Below are positions 27,521-34,613 of a DNA stretch of 64,000 bases, piece after piece. Position 1 is the first letter of the stretch. Every line of letters starts with the position of its first letter. The position numbers and the translations under genes are program-made. The DNA is from Virgifigura sp964551315. Its GTDB lineage: Bacteria; Pseudomonadota; Alphaproteobacteria; Dongiales; Dongiaceae. Below the pieces are notes generated by a model. The model saw nothing but the letters and a program-made list of their open reading frames with translations. It did not search any database and was not told the origin of the DNA. The stretch covers positions 1 through 64,000 of the forward strand of contig CAZKCM010000019.1 in assembly GCA_964551315.1 (NCBI GenBank), written 5' to 3'.

Positions 27521-29251
27521 ATGACTGTTCGTTGGCGCCTCACACTCATATTGCTGCTGACGATGCTGCCGGCGGCGATCTACAGCTTGCACGAGGCATG
27601 GTCGGCTCGTGAGAGCGAGATCGGGCGGATCGAGGCGAGCGCACATCGCCTGGCGCTGGTCGCGGCGGCCTATCAACGGGAAATGCTCGACAGCACCCGG
27701 CGCGTCCTGACGACGCTCACCCAGCTTCCCGAGATCCGGTCGAGCGCTTCCCCGCGTTGCGCGGAGACGCTGAGCCGTCTCCTCGTGAGCTTTCCGGAGT
27801 ATCGTGACCTCGCGACGGTCGACCGGGACGGCAACATTCTGTGCAGCGGTAGCGCGACCGTGGAGCGCGAAACCGTCGGGGACCGCACCTGGTTTCACCA
27901 GATGCGGCAGACGCTGAAATTCACGATCGGAGAGTACGTCGTCGGCGCGCACGGCACGACGATCCTGCCGGTGGCCGTTCCCGTCGTCGAGAACGGGAGC
28001 TTTACCGGTGCCGTGGCCGCGAGCATTTCGATCGATTGGTTGCAGCGCCTGATGGGGCGCATCAACCTTCCGCAGTTCGGTGTCGTGCATTTGCTGGATC
28101 GCGACGGTGTCGTCCTCGCGGCCTATCCGCCGATGGCCGACGCCGCCCGCTCCCTGCCAATGTCGCGGGCGCTCGAAAAGGTTCTAAACGGGAACTCGAT
28201 ACCGCCGGTCCTGGCCACCAGCGACCGGTCCGGAATGCAGCGGCTCTATGGGATCGCCTCGATCGAGGACGGCGATGCGGTCGTGCTGTTCAGCATTCCC
28301 CATCAGAGGGCGCTCAGCGGCGTTGCAGCGCAGTTCTGGGGGCTTCTGGCCGGACCGCTGGCGATGTGGGCGCTGGCGGTCATCGCCGCGTGGATCACCA
28401 GCGAGTTTCTCATCGCACGCTGGCTCCGGCGGCTTTGCAGGAGTGCCGCGGCTTTCAGCAGGGGCGATCTCGCCGTGCGTCCGCACATACCGGACAGCCC
28501 CAGGGAGATCCGGCAACTGGCCGCGACCTTCTCCAGAATGGCCGACACCATCCAGGCCCGGGAGGCCGAGCTGCGCGGCTCGCTCAAGGAAAAGGAAATC
28601 CTGCTCAAGGAGATCCATCACCGCGTGAACAACAATCTCCAGACGGTGACCAGCCTGCTCAATCTGCAATCTCGGCGCGTTGCCGATCCGGCCGCTCGCC
28701 GGGTGCTCGACACCACTCAGATGCGCGTCCGCGCCCTGTCGCTCGTTCACAAGCACCTGTACGAAGGAGAAAACCTCGCGGCCGTCGACATGAAGGCCTT
28801 CGTCGCCGAACTCTGCGCACAGCTTTGGCGGCTCTACGCCGTCGATGAAAATCGGATTCGCCCGGTCATCGACATGCCGACCCTGCATGTTACCCCGGAC
28901 ACCGCCATTCCTCTTGGGCTCCTCATCACCGAGGCGGTCGCCAACACCCTGAAGCATGCCTTTCCGGAGGGGCGCTCGGGAGGGGTCGAGATCACCCTGA
29001 CGCAGGATCGGTCGGGTGCGGTCCTCCAGATTGCCGACAACGGCGTCGGCCATTTGCACCGAGGCGGCACGCAGGACGAGGAAGAGGGGCTCGGCCTGAC
29101 GCTGATCCGGGCGCTTGCGCTTCAGCTACACGCCCGGCTTGTCCTCGAGGGGTCGCGTGGAACCACGGTCGTTCTGCAATTCAATCGGCCCTTGGATCTG
29201 GAGACGCCCGCGGGGCGTCCTGCCGTTTCGGGCGAGGACGGCTCCGCTTAA
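27521..29251 (+). CDS. HisKA_2-type sensor histidine kinase (probable PhyR kinase)
   Basis: This 576-residue membrane kinase has one helix at residues 5-21, a periplasmic Cache-like sensor domain (about 35-255), a second helix near 268-296, a HAMP-like linker, and then the HisKA_2 dimerisation domain with EIHHRVNNNLQT, where His367 is the expected phosphorylation site. The ATPase domain has LLITEAVANTLKHAFPEG (N box), IADNGVG (G1) and GLGLTLIRALALQL (G2). HisKA_2 and HWE kinases are the class that phosphorylates PhyR in the alphaproteobacterial general stress response, and phyR lies 2.5 kb downstream with no other response regulator nearby. The kinase-to-PhyR link is inferred from family and position. 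The ligand is unknown. Confidence 0.85.
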   Translation: MTVRWRLTLILLLTMLPAAIYSLHEAWSARESEIGRIEASAHRLALVAAAYQREMLDSTRRVLTTLTQLPEIRSSASPRCAETLSRLLVSFPEYRDLATVDRDGNILCSGSATVERETVGDRTWFHQMRQTLKFTIGEYVVGAHGTTILPVAVPVVENGSFTGAVAASISIDWLQRLMGRINLPQFGVVHLLDRDGVVLAAYPPMADAARSLPMSRALEKVLNGNSIPPVLATSDRSGMQRLYGIASIEDGDAVVLFSIPHQRALSGVAAQFWGLLAGPLAMWALAVIAAWITSEFLIARWLRRLCRSAAAFSRGDLAVRPHIPDSPREIRQLAATFSRMADTIQAREAELRGSLKEKEILLKEIHHRVNNNLQTVTSLLNLQSRRVADPAARRVLDTTQMRVRALSLVHKHLYEGENLAAVDMKAFVAELCAQLWRLYAVDENRIRPVIDMPTLHVTPDTAIPLGLLITEAVANTLKHAFPEGRSGGVEITLTQDRSGAVLQIADNGVGHLHRGGTQDEEEGLGLTLIRALALQLHARLVLEGSRGTTVVLQFNRPLDLETPAGRPAVSGEDGSA

Positions 29252-29324
29252 GCCTGAGGTCGCCTGTCGATCGGCAGGCGCAGCCGGCGGCGCACCCCGG
29301 CCGGTTAATTTGATGGGCCGCAGT

Positions 29325-29350
29325 GGAACTCGCGGCGGATACCCAACGTT
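29325..29350 (+). promoter_or_regulatory. EcfG-type promoter (candidate) for rpoH2
   Basis: GGAAC at 29325-29329, a 17-base spacer, CGTT at 29347-29350: an exact match to GGAAC-N17-CGTT. A transcript start near 29357 leaves about 65 bases before ATG 29422 but only a few before ATG 29362, so the site also favours the later start. Confidence 0.65.
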
Positions 29351-29421
29351 GACAGGTCGACATGTCCGATCCGCGACGGATTACGAACGGCGGAGGCGGC
29401 CGAAGGTCTGCAGGTACGCTG

Positions 29422-30285
29422 ATGACGAAAAGCAACGTAAAATTCATCAATGCCCTGATGAGCGAGCCGTTCCTCACCCGCGAGCAGGAGCTCGATCTGG
29501 CACGCCGCTGGCGCGAGACCGGCGATCAGGCCGCCCTGCACGAGTTGGTGCGGGCTTACATGCGCCTGGTTGTCAGTATCGCCGCGCGCTTCCGCAACTA
29601 CGGCCTGCCCATGAGCGATCTGATCCAGGAGGGCAACGTCGGCCTTATGCTCGCCGCCGCTCGCTTCGAGCCGGAGCGCGAGGTGCGGTTCTCGACCTAT
29701 GCGGTGTGGTGGATCCGCTGTACGATGCAGGATTACATTCTGCGCAACTGGTCCATCGTCCGAACCAGCACGACGCCGTCCCAGAAGCTGCTCTTCTTCA
29801 ACCTGCGTCGGTTGCGCGCTCGCATCGAAGGCGCCTGGGCGACGGAGGAGCTGTCGGAGGAGGGACGCGCGAAGATCGCTGAGGAGCTCAGGGTGAAGCC
29901 CTCTCTTGTCGAGGAGATGGGGCTCAAGCTCTCGAAAAGCGACACGTCGCTCAACGCCCCGATCAACGACGCCAGCGACGGCGAACTGCAGGACTTCCTG
30001 GTGGACAACCAGCCGAACCCGGAGGACATCGTCATCGCGACACGTGCTGCGGAACGGCGCTCGCAATGGCTTGCGGAGGCCCTCGACGAGCTCAGCCCGC
30101 GCGAGCGCGGCATTCTGAGCAAACGCCGGCTGTGCGAAGACGGCGCAACGCTCGACGAACTTGGTCGGGAATTCCACATCACGCGCGAGCGCGTGCGGCA
30201 GCTCGAGCAGCGGGCGATGAAAAAGCTCCGGGAATCGATGCGAAAGCGGGTGGAAAAGCACACCGACCTGTTCGCTGACGCGTAG
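29422..30285 (+). CDS. rpoH: RNA polymerase sigma-32-type factor (RpoH2)
   Basis: The 287-residue sigma factor has region 2 with YGLPMSDLIQEGNVGLMLAA and VRFSTYAVWWIRCTMQDYILRNW, the RpoH box SQKLLFFNLRRL that binds heat-shock chaperones, and region 4 with a helix-turn-helix ending FHITRERVRQLEQRA. The closest resemblance is to the RpoHII/RpoH2 branch, which in Alphaproteobacteria handles oxidative and general stress and is placed under ECF sigma control in several species. The perfect EcfG-type promoter upstream fits that hierarchy. Start 29422 puts 17 residues before EPFLTREQE as in family members; ATG 29362 would give 307 residues. Confidence 0.88.
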   Translation: MTKSNVKFINALMSEPFLTREQELDLARRWRETGDQAALHELVRAYMRLVVSIAARFRNYGLPMSDLIQEGNVGLMLAAARFEPEREVRFSTYAVWWIRCTMQDYILRNWSIVRTSTTPSQKLLFFNLRRLRARIEGAWATEELSEEGRAKIAEELRVKPSLVEEMGLKLSKSDTSLNAPINDASDGELQDFLVDNQPNPEDIVIATRAAERRSQWLAEALDELSPRERGILSKRRLCEDGATLDELGREFHITRERVRQLEQRAMKKLRESMRKRVEKHTDLFADA

Positions 30286-30320
30286 GGGCTGCGACCCGAA
30301 GGCGGGGAACGAACGGGGCC

Positions 30321-30420
30321 NNNNNNNNNNNNNNNNNNNNNNNNNNNNNNNNNNNNNNNNNNNNNNNNNNNNNNNNNNNNNNNNNNNNNNNNNNNNNNNN
30401 NNNNNNNNNNNNNNNNNNNN
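30321..30420. other. Assembly gap (100 N)
   Basis: Exactly 100 Ns separate the end of rpoH from the end of ecfG, the conventional placeholder for a gap of unknown length. The two genes converge on it, so only a short intergenic stretch need be missing, but an extra gene cannot be excluded. Confidence 0.97.
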
Positions 30421-30426
30421 CGGCGC

Positions 30427-30993
30427 TCAAGGGAGCGCCACATCCCCATACGGTCTGGACGCGGCCGATGGCTGATTGATCGACCGCCGGTCATCGTCCG
30501 TCGGAGCTGATTCGTTGCCCATCACCTTGGGGTACAACACACGCCGGGCGCGCGATACCCGTGACTTGATCGTTCCGACAGCGCAACCGATGATCCGCGA
30601 CGCTTCTTCATAGCTGAAGCCGCTCGCGCCGACGAGCAGCAGAACCTCCCGTTGCTCGACCGGTAGTTCCATGAAGGCCCGCTGAAAGTCCTCGACCTCA
30701 AGGTGTGCTTCCTGCGTCGGCGGCGTCGCCTGGTGCGTTTCGGCGACGTCTTCCAGCGCGTCAAATCGCATGCGCCGACCGCGCAGCGTGTTGATGTGAT
30801 GGTTGCGTAGGATGGTGAAGATCCAGGCGCGAAAGTTGGTCCCCGGGCGAAACTGATCGGCTGCCGAGAGTGCCCGGACAACCGTTTCCTGAACCAGATC
30901 GTCGGCGAGGTCCTTATCTCGGGTCAGAGCGCGGGCGAAAGCACGTAAGTGAGGGATCGTCTCTATCAGCAGGCTGTCGATCGATCCCGTCAT
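30427..30993 (-). CDS. ecfG: EcfG general stress response sigma factor
   Basis: The 188-residue ECF sigma factor of the EcfG (ECF15) type is held inactive by NepR until phospho-PhyR sequesters NepR. Region 2 is at about 12-80 (HLRAFARALTRDKDLADDLVQET, FRAWIFTILRNHHIN), and region 4 at about 105-165 (LPVEQREVLLLVGASGFSYEE, GTIKSRVSRAR). The 20 C-terminal residues are polar and variable. The ATG is preceded by AGGAGGGAG. It lies downstream of nepR on the same strand but 211 bases away, with a terminator-like hairpin and a possible promoter in between. Its stop is seven bases from the assembly gap. Confidence 0.93.
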   Translation of the reverse strand: MTGSIDSLLIETIPHLRAFARALTRDKDLADDLVQETVVRALSAADQFRPGTNFRAWIFTILRNHHINTLRGRRMRFDALEDVAETHQATPPTQEAHLEVEDFQRAFMELPVEQREVLLLVGASGFSYEEASRIIGCAVGTIKSRVSRARRVLYPKVMGNESAPTDDDRRSINQPSAASRPYGDVALP

Positions 30994-31058
30994 GCCTCGT
31001 TCTCCCTCCTGGAAAATCCCCCAAATCGTACCTCCTGCTCAGATTCCCCTCGGGGCTA

Positions 31059-31086
31059 AAACTAGGCGGACAAGCGCCCGCGTCAA
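31059..31086 (-). promoter_or_regulatory. Sigma-70-like promoter (candidate) for ecfG
   Basis: On the minus strand TTGACG (31086-31081), a 16-base spacer and TAGTTT (31064-31059) sit about 65 bases upstream of the ecfG start and downstream of the terminator-like hairpin, suggesting independent transcription of ecfG. Confidence 0.35.
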
Positions 31087-31098
31087 CGAATGGACATG

Positions 31099-31123
31099 AA
31101 AAAAACCTTGCCCGTCCGCGGGC
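31099..31123 (-). terminator. Terminator between nepR and ecfG
   Basis: Reading the minus strand, GCCCG and CGGGC form a 5-bp GC stem with a CGGA loop (31123-31110), then AAGG and seven Ts (31105-31099). It could end or attenuate the nepR transcript before ecfG. Confidence 0.5.
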
Positions 31124-31204
31124 GTGGCGCTGCGCGCCATGGCGCGGGACCGCCGGCGAGAGGCGCAAAACTCGAGGGGGAGGGAAATAGGAGGAAGGGC
31201 CGGG

Positions 31205-31432
31205 CTAGCGGGATCGTCGGTGCTTCCGCAGCAACTCCAGCATCGATTCCGGGATGGGCTCGTCCAGAACCGGGTCGTACAGCTTGCGCAACTGATCGTT
31301 TACCCAGCGCTGAAAATTTTCCTGTTCTGTCTTGTCCGCCTTCACGGTCGTGATGGAACGCTCGCCGCGCGAGGTTCTATCCTTGCGCGAGCTCCTCCTT
31401 TCAACCGAGGCGTCGACACGCTTTTTCGCCAC
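31205..31432 (-). CDS. nepR: NepR anti-sigma factor
   Basis: The 75-residue protein has a basic N-terminal 30 residues and a C-terminal half with the NepR signature WVNDQLRKLYDPVLDEPIPE followed by SMLELLRK, the two helices that clamp EcfG or the PhyR sigma-like domain. It inhibits EcfG in unstressed cells and is removed by phospho-PhyR. The start is GTG at 31432 with GGAGGGGGTAG immediately upstream, a strong ribosome binding site. It is divergent from phyR across 319 bases and upstream of ecfG, the standard arrangement of this locus. Confidence 0.92.
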   Translation of the reverse strand: MAKKRVDASVERRSSRKDRTSRGERSITTVKADKTEQENFQRWVNDQLRKLYDPVLDEPIPESMLELLRKHRRSR

Positions 31433-31751
31433 CTACCCCCTCCAACGAAGTCCCCGTGACGATGCACTCCGTGCGGAAATTTGCACAGCGGATGGTCCTG
31501 GCAAACTCCTATACGGAACTTCCTCTACAACTAGTTACCGGTGCCACGATGGTGCAGACCGCAGAACGATTGGCGGAACCGCGCCCTGGGCAACCGCGGC
31601 TGCAGGTTACACGTTTCGGTTCCGGACTTACAGATCTTGCTCGCAGATTAGGCCCCGCGCGCAGACGCATGCCGAATAGATTTCTATTGCCTCTCTGGAA
31701 CTGAGAGGTTCAGATGCCCTTGCGTGTGGCAGTCACCTGAAGGAAGCGAAC
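31433..31751. other. nepR-phyR divergent intergenic region
   Basis: This 319-base region must hold promoters for both nepR and phyR. Three plus-strand GGAAC boxes (31515, 31575, 31697) and one minus-strand GGAAC (31619-31623) are present, but none has GTT at a 16- or 17-base spacing. An 82-codon open frame at 31456-31704 has no recognisable homology or ribosome binding site and is not called. Confidence 0.5.
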
Positions 31752-32564
31752 ATGGCTGAACAATCAAGGGAAATTGTCGCTCAGTTGCCGTATTTGCGCC
31801 GGTATGCGCGCGCCCTTACCGGATCCCAGAAACGGGGCGACCAGTACGTTCGCATCTGCCTCGAAACCATCCTTGCCGAACCGTCGCGGATCTCGGCCGA
31901 CAAGGACCTCCGTCTCCAACTCTTCACCGTCTTCCACGAGGCATGGCGTGCCGTGCACAATGCCATCGGCGATGTCGAAGGCCAAGCATCGCAGGCATCG
32001 GCCGGTGGGGACGGAACGCGCGCGCGCTTGGAGCAGCGATTGGCCGCGCTTCCCTCGGCCGAGCGTCAGGTCCTGTTGCTCGTTTCCCTCGAAGGGTTCT
32101 CGATCGACCAGACGGCGACGATCCTCGGTATGGCCCCGGCGGAGGTGGAGGCAAAGCTCACCCAGGCCCGCGCCGACATCATGCGGCAGGAGCCGACGAA
32201 GGTCTTGATCATCGAGGACGAACCGCTGATCGCGATGGACATCGCGCAGATTGTCCAGGATCTGGGGCACACCGTATGCGGGACGGCCGCCCGAAAGGAC
32301 GAAGCGCTCACGGTTGCCAGGGAGACCGAACCCGGGCTCGTGCTCGCCGACATCCAGTTGAAGGAGGGAGACAGCGGCATCGAGGCGGTGCAGGAGATCC
32401 TGCAGTCCATCGACGTCCCGGTGATCTTCGTAACCGGTTTCCCCGAACGCCTGTTGACGGGGGAAGGGCTCGAGCCGGCGTTTCTCGTGACGAAGCCCTT
32501 CGACGCCGAGACGTTGAAGACCGCCATCGGACAGGCCCTGTCCGTGCAGCACGTGCCGGCTTAG
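31752..32564 (+). CDS. phyR: PhyR anti-anti-sigma response regulator
   Basis: The 270-residue protein has the inverted PhyR architecture: residues 1-135 are an ECF-sigma-like domain (LPYLRRYARALTGSQKRGDQY, then ERQVLLLVSLEGFSIDQTA) that mimics EcfG, and residues 148-262 are a receiver domain. The receiver has IIEDEPLIAMDIAQ, the phosphoacceptor Asp200 in LADIQLKEGDSG, VTGFPERL and VTKPFDAETL, typical of PhyR receivers. Phosphorylation frees the sigma-like domain to bind NepR, releasing EcfG. The ATG follows GAAGGAAGCGAAC. The upstream HisKA_2 kinase is the likely phosphodonor. Confidence 0.95.
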   Translation: MAEQSREIVAQLPYLRRYARALTGSQKRGDQYVRICLETILAEPSRISADKDLRLQLFTVFHEAWRAVHNAIGDVEGQASQASAGGDGTRARLEQRLAALPSAERQVLLLVSLEGFSIDQTATILGMAPAEVEAKLTQARADIMRQEPTKVLIIEDEPLIAMDIAQIVQDLGHTVCGTAARKDEALTVARETEPGLVLADIQLKEGDSGIEAVQEILQSIDVPVIFVTGFPERLLTGEGLEPAFLVTKPFDAETLKTAIGQALSVQHVPA

Positions 32565-32690
32565 CCTCCGATCCACTCGCTTCCTTAATGGCGCCGCGGA
32601 CGGGTCCTCGCTTCCCGGCCGCGGCGTTCGTTACCGGGCCGGACCTCGCCCGCTCCGTCCGCTCATGGCGAAGGAACACGCCCGGAACAT

Positions 32691-32716
32691 GGAACGGGTT
32701 GGCTGCCGACGGGGTT
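32691..32716 (+). promoter_or_regulatory. EcfG-type promoter (candidate) for pmp3-DUF4112
   Basis: GGAAC at 32691-32695, 17 bases, GGTT at 32713-32716. The first -10 base is G instead of C. It lies 62 bases before the pmp3 start codon. Confidence 0.42.
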
Positions 32717-32777
32717 CTCCATCGAAGCCCGCCTTCGTCGGGCGAGCTTCCAAGGGGCACCGCGAACGGATTTGCCG

Positions 32778-32936
32778 ATGGATGCCGTCAGGATCATTTG
32801 CGCGATCGTGCTTCCGCCGCTTGGCGTCTTCCTGCAGGTCGGTTTCAGGGGCCAGTTCTGGCTGAATGTCCTGTTGACGCTGTTCGGCTATATCCCGGGG
32901 ATCGTCCATGCCATCTGGGTGATCGCGAAGCGGTGA
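32778..32936 (+). CDS. Pmp3/YqaE-family membrane peptide
   Basis: The 52-residue peptide is too short for a 60-residue cutoff but clearly of the Pmp3/YqaE (UPF0057) family. It has two membrane helices, with VLPPLGVFLQVGF and FWLNVLLTLFGYIPGIVHAIWVI carrying the family signatures LPPLGV and LLTxxGYIPGxxHA. In yeast and plants, members protect membrane potential under salt and cold stress; bacterial members are stress-induced but their activity is unknown. The stop codon overlaps the GTG of the DUF4112 gene in GTGA, so the two are probably co-translated. An EcfG-like promoter lies upstream. Confidence 0.9.
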   Translation: MDAVRIICAIVLPPLGVFLQVGFRGQFWLNVLLTLFGYIPGIVHAIWVIAKR

Positions 32937-33439
32937 GGCCAATCGCGAAGCGACCCACGACGAGCGGTACCGGGCGCGACCGCGTCGGCCCACGGCACGA
33001 CGAATCGCGCGAGGCGGCGTACAGGCGGGTCGCGAGGCTCGCGCATCTGCTCGATGACCGCTTCGCCTTGCCGGGAACGCGCTGGCGCTTCGGTCTCGAC
33101 GGGCTTCTCGGTCTTGTTCCCGGCATCGGCGACGCGGCGACGACGATCCTTGCGGCTTACATCATCCTCGAGGCGCGCCGTCTCGGCGTTCCGGCGACGA
33201 TTCTCGGCCGCATGGCCGCCAATGTCGGGGTCGATCTTGCGTTCGGCGCGATCCCGGTTGTCGGCGACCTGTTCGACTTCGGCTGGAAGGCCAACCGCAG
33301 GAATCTGGATCTGCTCCGTCGCCATCTCGACCGTTCCGGTCTGGAAGCGGCGGCTCCGGCCGATACCGTCGCGCCCGCGCAGCGGCGGTCGAGCGATCCG
33401 AAAATCGGATCGGTTGCGAACAAGGTAAAGGCCAAGTAA
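32933..33439 (+). CDS. DUF4112 membrane protein
   Basis: The product has 168 residues from a GTG start overlapping the pmp3 stop by four bases. The DUF4112 domain covers about residues 30-130: ARLAHLLDDRFALPGTRWRFGLD, LLGLVPGIGDAATTILAAYI, then MAANVGVDLAFGAIPVVGDLFDFGWKANRRN, with two hydrophobic hairpins around G-I-G-D and V-V-G-D turns. The C-terminal 35 residues are polar. The family is widespread and uncharacterised. The reading frame is open far upstream through phyR antisense-like sequence, but only the GTG start places the domain properly. Confidence 0.82.
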   Translation: MRPIAKRPTTSGTGRDRVGPRHDESREAAYRRVARLAHLLDDRFALPGTRWRFGLDGLLGLVPGIGDAATTILAAYIILEARRLGVPATILGRMAANVGVDLAFGAIPVVGDLFDFGWKANRRNLDLLRRHLDRSGLEAAAPADTVAPAQRRSSDPKIGSVANKVKAK

Positions 33440-33860
33440 CTTGACCGCGCCGTTGACGTAAATCGGGCGTCCGGCCGCATCTTCCGATCGCGTTTCGCAC
33501 CGCCGAGCGCTGGAACAACCGTCGAATACTGGATCGACGGGACGCATTGGGCGCCTTCGGGGAAACGACGTTGGGCGACGGCCGGTTCCCCATCGACGGC
33601 ATTTCGGGACGGCCCGGAGGAAACTTGGCTGTAGTGAAAGCGAGCGGTATTCTGACGAGATATAGCCCCTGCCGTTGAAAGCGCTTGCGGCCGCGATCTT
33701 CGTGCGGCGTCGGTGCCAGCGGATTTCCCCGCCCGGTCCGCCGGGTGGAATTTTTCCGGCTCCTTCAAACTTTTCGCGCGGCCAAAGCGTTTCCTGCTGA
33801 GCAGCGCGGACGCGACCGTGAGAGTCACGGCTGAGACTTTGAATGAAAGAGGAGAGAGAA
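33440..33860. other. Intergenic region before sodB with an orphan EcfG-like site
   Basis: No gene is supported in these 421 bases. At 33589-33564 the minus strand has GGAAC-N17-CGTT, an exact EcfG pattern, but the open frame beyond it runs antisense through DUF4112 without homology to any family I know. No intrinsic terminator or clear sodB promoter was recognised. Confidence 0.5.
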
Positions 33861-34451
33861 ATGGCCTTCGAACTTGCCCCCTTGCCATACGCTGAAGACG
33901 CCTTGGAGCCCGTGATCTCGGCCCGCACCATGCAGTTCCATCACGGCAAGCATCACAAGAGGTATGTGGACACCCTCAACGAGCTGATCGCCGGCACGCC
34001 CCTGGAAAAGGCGGACCTGACGGACATCATCCAGGAGGCGGCCAAGGACAAAGAAAAGCAGAAGATCTTCAACAACGCCGGCCAGGTCTGGAACCACGAC
34101 TTCTTCTGGAAGTGCATGAAGCCCGGGGGCGGCGGCGCGCCGACCGGCGACCTCGCCCGCCGCATCGATCAGGACTTCGGCGGGTTTGACCAGTTCAAGA
34201 AGGAATTCGCCACGGTCGCGAACAATCATTTTGGCAGCGGCTGGGCCTGGCTTGTTCTCGACAATGGCAAGCTCAAGGCGATCAGCACGCCGAACGCGGT
34301 ACCGCCGATGGTCCAGGGCCAGAAGGCCTTGCTCACCTGCGACGTCTGGGAACATGCCTACTACCTGGATTACCAGAACCGGCGCCCGGATTTCGTGCAG
34401 GCCTTCCTGGACAAGCTGGTGAATTGGGACTTCGTCGCGCAGCAGATGTAG
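33861..34451 (+). CDS. sodB: Superoxide dismutase (Fe/Mn)
   Basis: The 196-residue dismutase converts superoxide to hydrogen peroxide and oxygen. The metal ligands are visible: His27 in FHHGKHHKRYVD, the histidine of VWNHDFFWKCM, and the Asp and His of CDVWEHAYYLDYQNRR. SGWAWLVL and the absence of a signal peptide point to a cytoplasmic enzyme of the iron-type branch, though metal use cannot be fixed from sequence. The start at 33861 is preceded by GGAGAGAG; six more in-frame codons upstream are not needed. It is placed among stress-response genes. Confidence 0.95.
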   Translation: MAFELAPLPYAEDALEPVISARTMQFHHGKHHKRYVDTLNELIAGTPLEKADLTDIIQEAAKDKEKQKIFNNAGQVWNHDFFWKCMKPGGGGAPTGDLARRIDQDFGGFDQFKKEFATVANNHFGSGWAWLVLDNGKLKAISTPNAVPPMVQGQKALLTCDVWEHAYYLDYQNRRPDFVQAFLDKLVNWDFVAQQM

Positions 34452-34452
34452 T

Positions 34453-34470
34453 CCCCGGATAGATCCGGGG
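34453..34470. repeat. Perfect inverted repeat after sodB
   Basis: CCCCGGAT at 34453-34460 and ATCCGGGG at 34463-34470, separated by two bases, start one base after the sodB stop. It probably forms a 3' stabilising or terminating hairpin, but no T-tract follows. Confidence 0.6.
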
Positions 34471-34613
34471 CCGGAACGGGACTGACGGTTCCGCCGGAAA
34501 GGGGGCAGGTTCGGCAAGCGGCGGGTTAGCGCGATCCGCCAGGCCGAACCACCCCGGCCGATCACAAGTCGATCGTGCCGAAACGGTCTGCCCCGACCAT
34601 CCGGTCATTGCCG

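Noticed and set aside
31515..31536. GGAAC with GTT upstream of phyR
   Set aside because: The spacer to GTT is only 14-15 bases, outside the 16-17 (nGTT) pattern.
31456..31704. 82-codon plus-strand open frame between nepR and phyR
   Set aside because: No ribosome binding site, no homology I can recognise, and it covers the divergent promoter region; likely chance.
33440..33560. Minus-strand frame beyond the orphan EcfG-like site as a gene
   Set aside because: It continues antisense through DUF4112 without any recognisable domain or ribosome binding site.
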